From Candidatus Methanophagales archaeon (GTDB lineage Archaea > Halobacteriota > Syntropharchaeia > Alkanophagales > Methanospirareceae), in NCBI GenBank assembly GCA_017883965.1, contig JAFNKG010000006.1, positions 1-63,679 of the forward strand: a stretch of 63,679 nt of DNA, given 5' to 3'. Positions 7,889 to 16,474 of the stretch are shown piece by piece. Below the pieces are notes generated by a model. The model searched no databases, was not told the DNA's origin, and was given only the letters and a program-made list of their open reading frames with translations. The position numbers were made by a program, and so were the translations under genes. Numbering within the stretch: position 1 is the first letter of the stretch; each line of letters opens with the position of its first letter.

Positions 7889-7918
7889 ATAGATAAAAAA
7901 GCCTTTAATCAAATTACC

Positions 7919-8479
7919 ATGATTTCAATAGAAAAAGCGCGTGAATTGGTGGAAAGAGAAATAGAAAACGATAATCTAAGGAACCACATGCTTGCAGTTT
8001 CCAAAATAATGGGCGCGCTTGCGGATAAAATAGGGATTGGAGAAGAAGACAAAGAAAAGTGGATACTGGTCGGCTTGTTACACGATTTGGATTACGAACG
8101 CACAAAAGATAACTTCGAGAGACACGGTATTATCACGGCGGAGATGCTAAAAGAAGAACTGCCTGACGAATGCCTGCAAGCGATAAAAGCGCATAATAAT
8201 AGAACGGGGTTTGAACCGAATAGCGTAATGGCAAAGGCTTTGATTGCCGCAGATGCCGTTTCTGGTTTAATCGTGCCGACTGCCTTGATGATGCCCACCC
8301 GCAAATTGTCTGAAGTAAGTGCGAAATCGTTAAAGAAGAAATTCAGTGATAAGTCCTTTGCACGAACCGTCAGCAGAGAGAATATAATGGTCTGTGAAGA
8401 ACTCGGGTTCGAGCGAAACGAATTTTTCAAACTCGCTCTTGATGCTCTTCAAGCGATAAGTGATGATTTGGGACTATAA
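7919..8479 (+). CDS. HD-domain phosphohydrolase
   Basis: Starting at ATG 7919 gives 186 residues. The frame is open further upstream, but those codons lie in the right end of the insertion sequence. HD-fold metal ligands are visible: His23 (RNHMLAV), the His55-Asp56 pair (LLHDLDYE) and a later AADAVSGLI Asp. This matches the small archaeal/bacterial HDIG proteins related to tRNA-processing and nucleotide phosphohydrolases. Substrate is unknown. The insertion just upstream has probably altered its promoter. Confidence 0.82.
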   Translation: MISIEKARELVEREIENDNLRNHMLAVSKIMGALADKIGIGEEDKEKWILVGLLHDLDYERTKDNFERHGIITAEMLKEELPDECLQAIKAHNNRTGFEPNSVMAKALIAADAVSGLIVPTALMMPTRKLSEVSAKSLKKKFSDKSFARTVSRENIMVCEELGFERNEFFKLALDALQAISDDLGL

Positions 8480-8493
8480 GTCGCCTGTCAGCT

Positions 8494-9174
8494 TCACAGC
8501 ACCTCCCATTCATTCTTTCCCATATCCGATTCCCTCAACCATATCGCCCAGCAGAGCAATATTTGCGAATAGCCTATCTCTTTCGATAACCTCTCCATCT
8601 CCTCGACAAACAGTAAATCGTCATTTGCATGAACTCCAAACTCTCGTTCCGCCACCCGCTTTATTATCTTATCCGGCATGCTCGTATCTACACCGGCTTG
8701 CATTCGCAGATACTGAAACGTAATCAGTCCGACGCCGTTAATCCTTCCTATTTCATCATTCTTCCATTCCTTATGGTTTGCACGCTCAGCCCAATACCGC
8801 AACGCATCGAAATCGCTATCTAACTCATTGTCTTCTTTAATGCCACTTAAAACACGACTTATAGCTATTGCCGCGTGCCAAACGCGTCTGTTATTTATTA
8901 TCCTCCGCAACCTCGCATCTTCTGGCGAAAGCTTCGAAAACGCATTAAATGAACTTATCTCGCCTGTCTTTACGTAATCGGTATAAAATCTCTTAACCCT
9001 TGGCACAACGATTTTGAAGTAGTTCAATCCAATCGAATCTAACGAAGCGTCCACAACAATCAATACCGCATCTCCATCCCATCTCTTACCATTTAAGCAT
9101 CGAAGCTCGCCTTCTTTCGCCGCTGCAAGAACTTCTTTGAATCTGTCCTCGAAAATCTCCTTTAACCGCATCAT
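8494..9174 (-). CDS. Helix-hairpin-helix protein, DNA-glycosylase-like, unknown
   Basis: This 226-residue protein has a segment near 145-170 (INGVGLITFQYLRMQAGVDT) that resembles the HhH-plus-aspartate motif of HhH-GPD glycosylases, although the catalytic lysine is absent. The rest is helical. Its start overlaps the stop of the radical SAM gene by four bases, so the two are translationally coupled. A DNA-binding or repair-accessory function is inferred only. The start could be either of two adjacent Met codons. Confidence 0.6.
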   Translation of the reverse strand: MMRLKEIFEDRFKEVLAAAKEGELRCLNGKRWDGDAVLIVVDASLDSIGLNYFKIVVPRVKRFYTDYVKTGEISSFNAFSKLSPEDARLRRIINNRRVWHAAIAISRVLSGIKEDNELDSDFDALRYWAERANHKEWKNDEIGRINGVGLITFQYLRMQAGVDTSMPDKIIKRVAEREFGVHANDDLLFVEEMERLSKEIGYSQILLCWAIWLRESDMGKNEWEVL

Positions 9175-9869
9175 AATAACCTCCTTGCCTTCATTCGTCT
9201 TCTTATGTGCGAATAAAGTTTTAAACTTTCGTATTCTATCCGCTCAATTATTTCTGGCGATATGTCGCTTAATCGGTCTATTAAATAAGCATCCGCATAG
9301 TCCTTTACAATAGCGGGATGAAACGATACATTCTTATTATACAAATTCTCCACAGCTTTTAGTTGCAGCTCAAACCATTCCTTCGGTCTGTTTGTTATCT
9401 GCTCAAAATTCTCAGGTGTTCCGGTTTTAAAAGACAGCCTTACATGCAGATTATGGTATTTTGAGAGCTCATCAACGTATTTTTCATCTTCACCTAATAA
9501 TATACCGTTGGTTTCAAGCACAAAGAGAAGGGCTGGGTCTAAAAGTTCAGCGGTTCTTATTACATCCAGCAGATGGTTTTTACACAACGTTGGTTCGTTT
9601 CCGCTTATCCTGATCGCTCTGAACTCATGTTCGTGTGCGATTTTAACAAGTCTTTCTGCAACTTCTTCTGCCGTGTAAAACTCTCCAAATCTTTCTGGAT
9701 GAATTCTCGTTCGGTAACTCCAGCAGAATGCACAGTCCATGTTACAGCCCATACAGTCTGCAGTTGCGATACCTCCGTAGAACCGATCCGCTCTGAAACG
9801 GTAATATTTTCGTTTGGTTTCGTTACAAACTTCCATCTTTCTTGTAGCTACATATACCGTTAAGTTCAA
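9171..9869 (-). CDS. Radical SAM protein (activating-enzyme-like)
   Basis: This 232-residue protein contains the cluster motif CNMDCAFCW (CxxxCxxC) around residue 43, followed by ISGNEPTL, the GGEP-type SAM-binding element. The size and motifs fit the short MoaA/PflA-like radical SAM group widespread in archaea. The substrate is unknown. It forms a coupled pair with the HhH-like protein downstream and is divergent from an endonuclease III-like gene across a 36-base gap. That arrangement suggests a repair- or nucleic-acid-related role, but this is inference. Confidence 0.8.
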   Translation of the reverse strand: MNLTVYVATRKMEVCNETKRKYYRFRADRFYGGIATADCMGCNMDCAFCWSYRTRIHPERFGEFYTAEEVAERLVKIAHEHEFRAIRISGNEPTLCKNHLLDVIRTAELLDPALLFVLETNGILLGEDEKYVDELSKYHNLHVRLSFKTGTPENFEQITNRPKEWFELQLKAVENLYNKNVSFHPAIVKDYADAYLIDRLSDISPEIIERIEYESLKLYSHIRRRMKARRLL

Positions 9870-9905
9870 TCATAATTTATAGCAGTTAGAAGAATACGAA
9901 TACCT

Positions 9906-10535
9906 ATGAACAAAATCGAAGTGCTTCTCGTTAGCTTCCCGTTATATGCAGAAGACCTTGGGATAGACCTGAAGGAGCCGTCAGGCAGGTTCAAGTGGTT
10001 TTTAGCCTCCATTCTGTTCGGTGCGAGAATAAGCGAGAAAATCGCATCGAACACATACAAAACGTTTGAACGGTATGGAATTGACAGCATGGAGAAGATC
10101 ATCGCTGCTGGCTGGGACGAACTGGTCAGGATTTTGGATGAAGGCGGATATGTGCGATACGACTTTTCTACTGCGACAAAGCTGCTTGATATAATGGAGA
10201 TGCTAAAAGAGAAATACGGGTCGTTGGAGAGCCTTTATGAAGAATCTTCGGATACAAAAGATTTAGCGAGAAGGTTGCAGGAATTTAAGGGCATTGGTAC
10301 GGTAACGACACAGATATTCCTGCGTGAATTGCGCGGTGTATGGCAAATAAGCCCTAAAATATCGAGTAAAGCTAAAAGTGTGGCAGAGAGTCTGGACATA
10401 AATCTGCGAGAATTCGAGGGTGAAGAACTTTCTCGGGTTGAGACTGCACTCGTTAAGCTCGGCATAAAATATTGCAAGAAGAAGAGATGCAAGGAATGCC
10501 CGGTGATGGATTTTTGCGGGCTGGTTGTGGGGTAA
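9906..10535 (+). CDS. Endonuclease III-like HhH/Fe-S protein with altered active site
   Basis: This 209-residue protein has the HhH motif LQEFKGIGTVTTQIFLRELRG at about 137-157 and a C-terminal 4Fe-4S loop CKKKRCKECPVMDFC (Cys spacing 6-2-5). Endonuclease III removes oxidised pyrimidines. In canonical enzymes the hairpin carries the catalytic Lys in GVGRKTA; here the position is Val/Thr (GIGTVTT). No 'VDTHV' aspartate follows; the segment reads WQISPKIS. It may be a DNA-structure binder or an atypical glycosylase of the archaeal COG2231 kind. Confidence 0.75.
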   Translation: MNKIEVLLVSFPLYAEDLGIDLKEPSGRFKWFLASILFGARISEKIASNTYKTFERYGIDSMEKIIAAGWDELVRILDEGGYVRYDFSTATKLLDIMEMLKEKYGSLESLYEESSDTKDLARRLQEFKGIGTVTTQIFLRELRGVWQISPKISSKAKSVAESLDINLREFEGEELSRVETALVKLGIKYCKKKRCKECPVMDFCGLVVG

Positions 10536-10559
10536 TTTTAACAACTTTTGTGACATTTA

Positions 10560-11063
10560 ATGCTATGCACACCCCTTAAAAATAAAAATGAAAAACTTGC
10601 ACCAGTGGTGCGAGAAATTAGCTGGACCAAGAACATCGTCATTATGGAAAAATGCAAGGACGACCTGGAGCGAGAATTTTATATCAAAATGACCAAAAAG
10701 TTCGGCTGGACGAAAAATGTGCTTATCCATCAGGTAGAGAGCCGAGCGTATGAGCGATTCCTGCTAAACCAGACCAATTTTGATTTGAAAGTAGGCGAGT
10801 TCAAGCCGGAGTATGCGGGCAAAATGCAGTTTTATCTTTCGGTATTAAATGACAAAGTAAGACTGGAAGAGGAGAATCCATCTATCGGAATTATCCTCTG
10901 CAAAGAGAAAAATCGGATTATTGTTGAGTATGCCCTCTAGGATACTACTCAGCCCATCGAAGTCTCCACCTATAAAATCACAACTACCCTGCCCGAGGAA
11001 TTGCGGAACTATCTGCCTTCTGATGAAGAGATAGCGAAAAGATTGGAGGGTGTGGAAATATAA
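10560..11063 (+). pseudogene. Decayed YhcG-type (DUF1016, PD-(D/E)XK) nuclease gene
   Basis: Residues 18-75 match the YhcG middle region (EISWTKNIVIMEKCKDD, then FGWTKNVLIHQVESRAYERF). Residues 76-126 match the C-terminal nuclease part (LKVGEFKPEYAGKMQFYLS). Between them, after NQTNFD, part of the core present in intact proteins is missing. An in-frame TAG at 10938 interrupts the reading, and the same frame continues with typical C-terminal sequence (LPEELRNYLPSDEEIAKRL) to TAA at 11061-11063. YhcG proteins are linked to restriction and recombination systems. The N terminus is also shortened. Confidence 0.75.
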
Positions 11064-11169
11064 GTGAAGAAAGCTTACATTTTATAACTGTTTTCAAGAT
11101 AACTCTGTAATTTTATGGCAATTCCAAGTCCATAAAGCCATCATTTATTTAGAAATCGAAAAGAATTCT

Positions 11170-13239
11170 TTACGTGCTCTCTTCTTTCATATAATCATGG
11201 GTTTTCTTGCAATCTTCGGAAAAATAAACAATACTCTTCATACGTTTATTTCTTGGGTCTATCGCCTCTAAGACATCATTGGCGTTCACATATTCGTCAC
11301 AATAATGGCACTTTACCTTTAAATCAGGAATCTTGACCTTTAGACCAATATCTCCGGTCAGACATCTTGCCATTTTATTTTCTCTAAACACCCTGTCCAA
11401 AGCGCTAGCTATTGTTAACCTGTGCTCTCCTAACTCTTCGCCAAACTCAGAGATTATAGCTAATTTTGCGTTAGACTTGTATATAGTTGAGAATACGCCT
11501 GTCAGCATTAGATGATTCTCTTCCTTCTTCGCCATATCATCTCCAATATTGAAGTCATTTTCATCTATTGAGCCGAGATGAGGAACAATTATGTCCACAT
11601 CTTTATATTGTTCCTCAACATCCATGTCATGCCGGGTGTCACTTGTGTACCCTATCCTGAAAGGTCTGGATTTCGTATAACCACTTTCACCATATAACTC
11701 CAATATAAGGCCAACAGAATATGCCTTGCACAGAACTTCTTCATGAACAGCTTTTGTAACTCTTATTCTGATGTAGTCTCCTAAGTCGTATGTGATTCCC
11801 TCCTCTAAAGGGTATATCCGATTTATCTTAGCGTCTTTTTCATCTTCGTTTAGGGGAATCCAACCCAAGAACTTCTTCAGAGCTCCTAGGTTCATAAAAA
11901 CATTTATCTTCTTTTTCTTCTCGTTTTCTTCAAGATTATCATTGTATTCAAATATCAGCGTGAGTAGGGACTCGAAATCGCTACTGTGGTCTACATGGGC
12001 GTGTGTTATGATTACCGTGTCTATATCATAGATGACCAACTCATTATTGAAGAAATTGTCGAGAAAGTTGAAACCAGGGTCTATGACGATGCCTTTTCCT
12101 TTCCAATAGAGAAAGTATCCTCCTCCAAGGTTCGACTCTGTGGGTGTGAGCATCGTTGGTGTGTAGGAGTTCCATCTCCTCAACACTAAAAAGAAGTTTT
12201 CTTTTAGTAGTTCATTCCTTGGTTTTAAAGAATCAGCAAGTCTTTTTTCGTATGTCTTTTTTGCATCGAGGATTGCCTTGTATTTATCCCTCAGTTCGTT
12301 TATAACCTCGTTTCGCGCATCTATTTCTAAAATCCGTTCCTCCTTCTCTTTTTTGGGCTGTGTTGATTTTTCAATTTCTTTCTTTTTTTCTAAATATAAC
12401 TCTTCTCTCTCTTTTCGCGCTTCCAAATCTCTTCCAAGCAATATCAACATTAAATTTCTGTTATTTTTGGCCAACTCATACTTCGGATCGATTTTGAGGG
12501 CTTCCTCATAGCACGCGAGGGCTTCTTTGTATCTGCCTAAATTACCGAGCGCATTTCCTTTGTTGTTCCATGCCTTTTCATCTTTCGGATCGATTTTGAG
12601 GGCTTCCTCATAGCACGCGAGGGCTTCTTTGTATCTGCCTAAATTACCAAGTGCAATACCTTTGTTGTTCAATGCCGCTTCATTAGCAGGTTCAATATGG
12701 AGGGCGTTGTCATAGCACGATAGGGCTTTTTCGTACCTGCCTAAATTACGGAGCAGATTGCCTTTGTTGTTCAGCGCAGGTGTGTACGTTGGTTTGATTT
12801 GTAGGGCACGATCATAGCACGCTATTGCTTCTTCGTACCTGCCTAATTTAACAAGCGCATTTCCTTTGTTGAACCATGATTCATAATACATCGAGTTGAT
12901 TTGTAGGGCACGATCATAGCACGCTATTGCTTCTTCGTACCTGCCTAATTCATAGAGCGCAAAACCCTCATAATGCCAAGCTTTTAAAAAAGTTGAGTCT
13001 AGTCTTATTACCCGATTAAAGTGCTTAAGTGCGTCTTCCCAGTGTTCATCTATTAAGTCTATCTTACCCTGTATGTATTCTGTCTCCAGTTCTTTCTTCA
13101 CTTCTTTGGCTATTTTTAAAGCATCCTCATAGAGGGGTTTTGACTCCTTACTCCTCATAGCATCTGCAAAAGCATCATCAGCCTTTTCTATCATTTCCTG
13201 CAACATTTTCTGAACTTTTTTATTGGGCATGCTCATCAC
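11170..13239 (-). CDS. TPR-repeat / metallo-beta-lactamase fusion with C-terminal zinc-finger-like tail
   Basis: This 689-residue protein has three parts. Residues about 50-275 hold at least six TPR units of 34 residues, each with the phrase LGRYEEA or LGRYKEA; the DNA units are nearly identical. A charged coiled coil spans about 275-350. From about 370 there is a metallo-beta-lactamase hydrolase with THAHVDHSSD (HxHxDH), AVHEE, YTSDTR and a late HLML. The tail has CHYCDEYV and EDCKKTH, a possible zinc finger. MBL folds hydrolyse phosphodiesters or esters, and TPRs bind partners. It is divergent from a deoxyribosyltransferase/TIR-like gene, suggesting a shared accessory, possibly defence, function. 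Not a known named protein. Confidence 0.78.
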   Translation of the reverse strand: MMSMPNKKVQKMLQEMIEKADDAFADAMRSKESKPLYEDALKIAKEVKKELETEYIQGKIDLIDEHWEDALKHFNRVIRLDSTFLKAWHYEGFALYELGRYEEAIACYDRALQINSMYYESWFNKGNALVKLGRYEEAIACYDRALQIKPTYTPALNNKGNLLRNLGRYEKALSCYDNALHIEPANEAALNNKGIALGNLGRYKEALACYEEALKIDPKDEKAWNNKGNALGNLGRYKEALACYEEALKIDPKYELAKNNRNLMLILLGRDLEARKEREELYLEKKKEIEKSTQPKKEKEERILEIDARNEVINELRDKYKAILDAKKTYEKRLADSLKPRNELLKENFFLVLRRWNSYTPTMLTPTESNLGGGYFLYWKGKGIVIDPGFNFLDNFFNNELVIYDIDTVIITHAHVDHSSDFESLLTLIFEYNDNLEENEKKKKINVFMNLGALKKFLGWIPLNEDEKDAKINRIYPLEEGITYDLGDYIRIRVTKAVHEEVLCKAYSVGLILELYGESGYTKSRPFRIGYTSDTRHDMDVEEQYKDVDIIVPHLGSIDENDFNIGDDMAKKEENHLMLTGVFSTIYKSNAKLAIISEFGEELGEHRLTIASALDRVFRENKMARCLTGDIGLKVKIPDLKVKCHYCDEYVNANDVLEAIDPRNKRMKSIVYFSEDCKKTHDYMKEEST

Positions 13240-13559
13240 AACCTTTACACTTAATACACAAACACGCTATATATATTCGAGAAGTCAAGAATAGGTTAAA
13301 TATATTTCGTTTTGGGATTGCTTTACCTCTGAAAAAATGTAGTGCAATAGAGAAATATACCCCATCTTAAATAATGCGTTGTACTGCAAATATGAATTAA
13401 GCTGTGATGGCACACGTGTATGCAAATTCCCAGATGGTCATCTTCCACCTTTAAAGCGGGTATCCAAAATGCACTAAAAATTTTATTGGGATACCTTTAT
13501 AAATGTCCTATGCCTTAAGTAAAAGATAAACACAGGGTAATAAAAGTGGATTGATAAAA
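13240..13559. promoter_or_regulatory. Divergent promoter region; TATA box near 13494
   Basis: This AT-rich 320-base region separates the TPR-MBL gene from the rightward gene. A box-A-like tttataaat lies at about 13496-13504, some 57 bases before the ATG at 13560 and 170 bases before the GTG at 13675. I see no gene in the region. Confidence 0.4.
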
Positions 13560-13688
13560 ATGCATGAAGAGGAACTTTTTAGGGGTGGAGAAATTTTGTC
13601 TGAGGGAGAGTTTAAACGGACTAAACTTAGATATAATGCCAAAATAACTGGGCATATCCGAGGGGGTGACTTAAGTGTCAAAAGATAA
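13560..13688 (+). CDS. Possible 42-residue leader ORF
   Basis: The ATG at 13560 opens a charged, protein-like peptide (MHEEELFRGGEILSEGEFKR...) whose stop lies 11 bases inside the next gene. The overlap and good codon character suggest a coupled leader or a small partner protein. No ribosome-binding site is obvious at its start, and it may be untranslated leader. Confidence 0.3.
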   Translation: MHEEELFRGGEILSEGEFKRTKLRYNAKITGHIRGGDLSVKR

Positions 13689-14553
13689 AGAAGTTTGTTT
13701 TGTGATCATGCCATTTAGCAAAACGACAGAGGAACATACTGAACGCTACTGGACAGAACATTTTAAAAGCTTCTTGAAACCCCTTATCGAGGAAAATTCA
13801 AACCTCAAAGCTCGTCGCTCAGAGGCACTGCGTGGAGATATTCTGAGACAAATCATCACTGATCTTGTTGTTTCCCGGATAGTAGTTGCAGATTTAACAG
13901 ATCAGAATCCTAATGTTTATTGGGAGCTAGGGGTTCGCCAAAGTTTTAAGCATGGTACAGTTACGATCGCAGAAGAGGGCACGAAAATTCCTTTCGACCT
14001 TGGTGGCAAAGGCACCCTCTTCTATTATCCAGAGGATCACGTAAAGCTGGAGGGTTTTCGTAGACGTTTCAAGGAAGCTATTCAAGATTGTTGTGCAGAT
14101 CCTGATAGTCCTGATAGCCACGTACTGGAGACCCTTTCGGGTCGAGGGACTTTGTTTGAGATTTTTCGTCGAGACGAGGCTATCCGCCGGCTAGACGCTG
14201 TACTATCAGAATGTGACTGGAATTTAGATGTTTGGGAAAAGGTAATTAACCAAGCCCGTGCTAACCAGGAAAACCCTGAGAAGCGTTTGTTCATCACCAG
14301 GCGTTTTAGGGTCTCGGCAATCGAATTGCTAGTGACAAATCGCTATGTCGATGAAGATCACTCATTCTTCACATTAGCTGAACTCAACCAGGATCTCAGT
14401 ACTGCGGCGAATGATATGCTAAACGGTTGGGTATATAACCCAGGAGGGGCGGAGAAGTGGTTATTATCGGAGACAAAATCAAGGAAGGATAAGATTGAAC
14501 AGTTTAAAGTAGCAGTAGTGAATGCTCGTGAGAAGCTAAGTAAGCAATTTTGA
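13675..14553 (+). CDS. Nucleoside deoxyribosyltransferase/TIR-like Rossmannoid protein
   Basis: The GTG at 13675 follows a GAGGGGGTGA ribosome-binding site. The N-terminal 130 residues carry the family pattern: CFVIMPFSKT, then RGDILRQI, then VVADLTDQNPNVYWELGVRQ. This pattern marks a nucleoside 2-deoxyribosyltransferase-like, TIR-related fold seen in NAD- or nucleotide-cleaving effectors. The C-terminal 150 residues are helical without a recognised motif and could be a sensor or oligomerisation part. Divergence from the TPR-MBL gene suggests a conflict or defence role; this is inference. A metabolic deoxyribosyltransferase is less likely because of the extra domain. Confidence 0.65.
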   Translation: MSKDKEVCFVIMPFSKTTEEHTERYWTEHFKSFLKPLIEENSNLKARRSEALRGDILRQIITDLVVSRIVVADLTDQNPNVYWELGVRQSFKHGTVTIAEEGTKIPFDLGGKGTLFYYPEDHVKLEGFRRRFKEAIQDCCADPDSPDSHVLETLSGRGTLFEIFRRDEAIRRLDAVLSECDWNLDVWEKVINQARANQENPEKRLFITRRFRVSAIELLVTNRYVDEDHSFFTLAELNQDLSTAANDMLNGWVYNPGGAEKWLLSETKSRKDKIEQFKVAVVNAREKLSKQF

Positions 14554-14789
14554 TACGGAAGGCGAGCATTTCACATAATAGGATATATATAGTTCGCAAC
14601 TTCGGTCACTAACACATTTTTTATTCGGCAAAAATTACAGGTATACCAAGCATGTTATGTGCGATTGCCTTAGTCTAAGAAGGAGGTATTCTGTCAAGAA
14701 ATGTACCCAAAATTGTTTCAGTTATGAAAATTTAATACAATTACATTTTTGAGTCCTTACATTACCTTTACCAATCTGCCTACTCGAAA
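14554..14789. other. Intergenic AT-rich stretch before the possible structured RNA
   Basis: No gene is seen. The sequence is AT-rich with an aaggaggt-like box at about 14679-14688 that has no convincing frame after it. Confidence 0.3.
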
Positions 14790-15060
14790 AAAAACGACAA
14801 CGCTGAAAACCGAAGCGACTGCGAGTGTGCCGAGCAAAATTCATAATATCCGGTTGGTGAAAATTCGACACCTCAGAACTGAACCTTGCATCCAGTCTGG
14901 TTGGTAACAACCGTGAAGAAGCTAAGGGGATGAGATACTGGACGGTGAAATTGTGTAGGTGTATTCAACACCCAACAAATTGACAGTCCCTCGGGGAGAA
15001 GTGTGTATGCAGCAGGTGCTCAAGCAAGCAGTCATCGGTAAGTTGACGGAAGAGTGAAGA
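14790..15060 (+). ncRNA. Candidate structured RNA (possible group II intron remnant)
   Basis: This stretch is richer in G and C than the surrounding intergenic DNA and has no good reading frame. It contains consecutive small hairpins: ggttg-GTAA-caacc at 14899-14912, a stem closed by a GNRA tetraloop; ggtgt...acacc at 14958-14972; and tccc-tcg-ggga at 14987-14997. The purine-rich linkers resemble domain I of group II introns, but no domain V hairpin or intron-encoded protein was recognised. Strand is a guess from the GNRA loop. Confidence 0.3.
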
Positions 15061-15113
15061 ATGAAGCATTAACACTCGTATTGCTCTTGCTTTTGATCAC
15101 ACCTTTGCATTCC

Positions 15114-15512
15114 CTATGACCGCACCTCCAACCTAACAACCCCCTTAACCCTCTTTACCGTAACCCTCTTCCTTTTAAACACCTTCCACAGGTTTATTTT
15201 CCGTGAATGCCTCTCGTAGATGCCTTTTATATACTCTCTCCACGCCGCATCATCCACTATCTTTCGAAGCACAAAAGAGGATTCCACCGCTTTCTCGTAT
15301 GCATAATCCCCCATCGTCTCTATCAACGATTCTGTAAACGCTTTCAATTCCTTCTCCACCTCTTCTTGCATCTCATCCTTCAAATAATTCAGCAGTTTCA
15401 GCCGGGATTCCGCACTGAAGCGATAATCACGCTTCTTCTTGATTAACGTGCTCAGCAGTTCCTTATCACCCAACCGCATTCCGGCATCCACGCAAAGGTC
15501 ATAATACTTCAA
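15114..15512 (-). CDS. C-terminal companion (or split part) of the SWIM-finger protein
   Basis: This 132-residue helical protein begins at TTG overlapping the stop of the SWIM gene (TTGA overlap). Its first residues (KYYDLCVDAGMRLGDKELLSTLI) look like the continuation of the helical repeats at the end of that protein. The pair may be one gene split by a frameshift, or two coupled genes. The C-terminal part is strongly basic (KVFKRKRVTVKRVKG), compatible with nucleic-acid binding. Confidence 0.5.
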   Translation of the reverse strand: MKYYDLCVDAGMRLGDKELLSTLIKKKRDYRFSAESRLKLLNYLKDEMQEEVEKELKAFTESLIETMGDYAYEKAVESSFVLRKIVDDAAWREYIKGIYERHSRKINLWKVFKRKRVTVKRVKGVVRLEVRS

Positions 15513-16435
15513 CGAATTTTTAAATACAGCTTGAACCTGCTTCCTTCGCCCAGTGATGTTTTTCTCTCAATTAATGCACTCGCTTTCCCCGTCTTTCCAC
15601 ACTTTATCAAAAACTCTATAAACGAGTACTCGTCTATGAACCGCTCAATGTAACTATCAAAGACACACAACCGCTTTGCATTCTCTTCATCCACCATTCT
15701 ATCGAAAAACGGTGCGAGCATATCATAATCATCCGCCCTGTTCAACTCCGTCAACCGCTCAAAATCACTTTCTTCCAACTGCTTCCTCAAAAAAGCATCA
15801 CATAAATTCTCGAATATCGCATCACCTATGGTGTCGTCCGTGTAGTCGTCATAAAAATACCCGTAATCCTCGCACTTCTCCACCAGGAACTTCAATATAT
15901 AAAAAATCTGGTCTTTCGTCAATATGTCCTCATTTGTCTTTATGAGCCTTGCGAAATCATGCACAAACTCCATATCCGCGTAGTAGTGCTCTATACTTTT
16001 CAACATCGTTTTTATCTGTTTATCAAGCCCTTTGACCAGTTTTTCACTCACATCACCCTTCTCGCTCAGGGGCAATAAATAAGGTAAGAGTTCCTGCGGG
16101 TTTACGCTTACCAACCGTTCAACCATCTCTTTTAAATCCTCCCTGCTCGCACTCTCTATGCGCTCCATTACCTCATCACCCTCTGTATATTCACCACTGG
16201 AATAGCGAAGCAGGACTGCAACGCCGTGTTTACAGTTATGCCGATACGGGCACGAGCAATTGCACTGAAAATCGTCCAATTGCACCTCCGTATTGTATCT
16301 CTCTGTCCCTATAACTTCACCAAACAGCTTATTCCTGAACTTCACCACGTTTAAAACTCTTCCTTCTTTAAAATACCCCTTGCCCCTTTCGAATATCGCC
16401 TCACCATAAACATGTTTTATCTCACTCTCCTCCAT
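15509..16435 (-). CDS. SWIM zinc-finger protein
   Basis: This 308-residue protein has the SWIM motif CNCSCPYRHNCKHGVAVLL (CxC...CxH) at residues about 58-76, a zinc-binding module for DNA or protein contacts. The rest is helical and repeat-like. SWIM proteins of this layout occur widely in archaea, often next to helicases, but none is adjacent here. The frame ends in LYLKIR, just where the next ORF begins in another frame, so truncation by an indel is possible. Confidence 0.8.
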   Translation of the reverse strand: MEESEIKHVYGEAIFERGKGYFKEGRVLNVVKFRNKLFGEVIGTERYNTEVQLDDFQCNCSCPYRHNCKHGVAVLLRYSSGEYTEGDEVMERIESASREDLKEMVERLVSVNPQELLPYLLPLSEKGDVSEKLVKGLDKQIKTMLKSIEHYYADMEFVHDFARLIKTNEDILTKDQIFYILKFLVEKCEDYGYFYDDYTDDTIGDAIFENLCDAFLRKQLEESDFERLTELNRADDYDMLAPFFDRMVDEENAKRLCVFDSYIERFIDEYSFIEFLIKCGKTGKASALIERKTSLGEGSRFKLYLKIR

Positions 16436-16474
16436 TCAATTCTTCACCTCCTCACTTCTTAGTACCGCTTTTGT

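Noticed and set aside
10938..10940. TAG read as pyrrolysine in the YhcG-like gene
   Set aside because: The gene is also internally deleted, no pyl genes are in the window, and other genes here do not show in-frame TAG followed by conserved sequence; decay is simpler.
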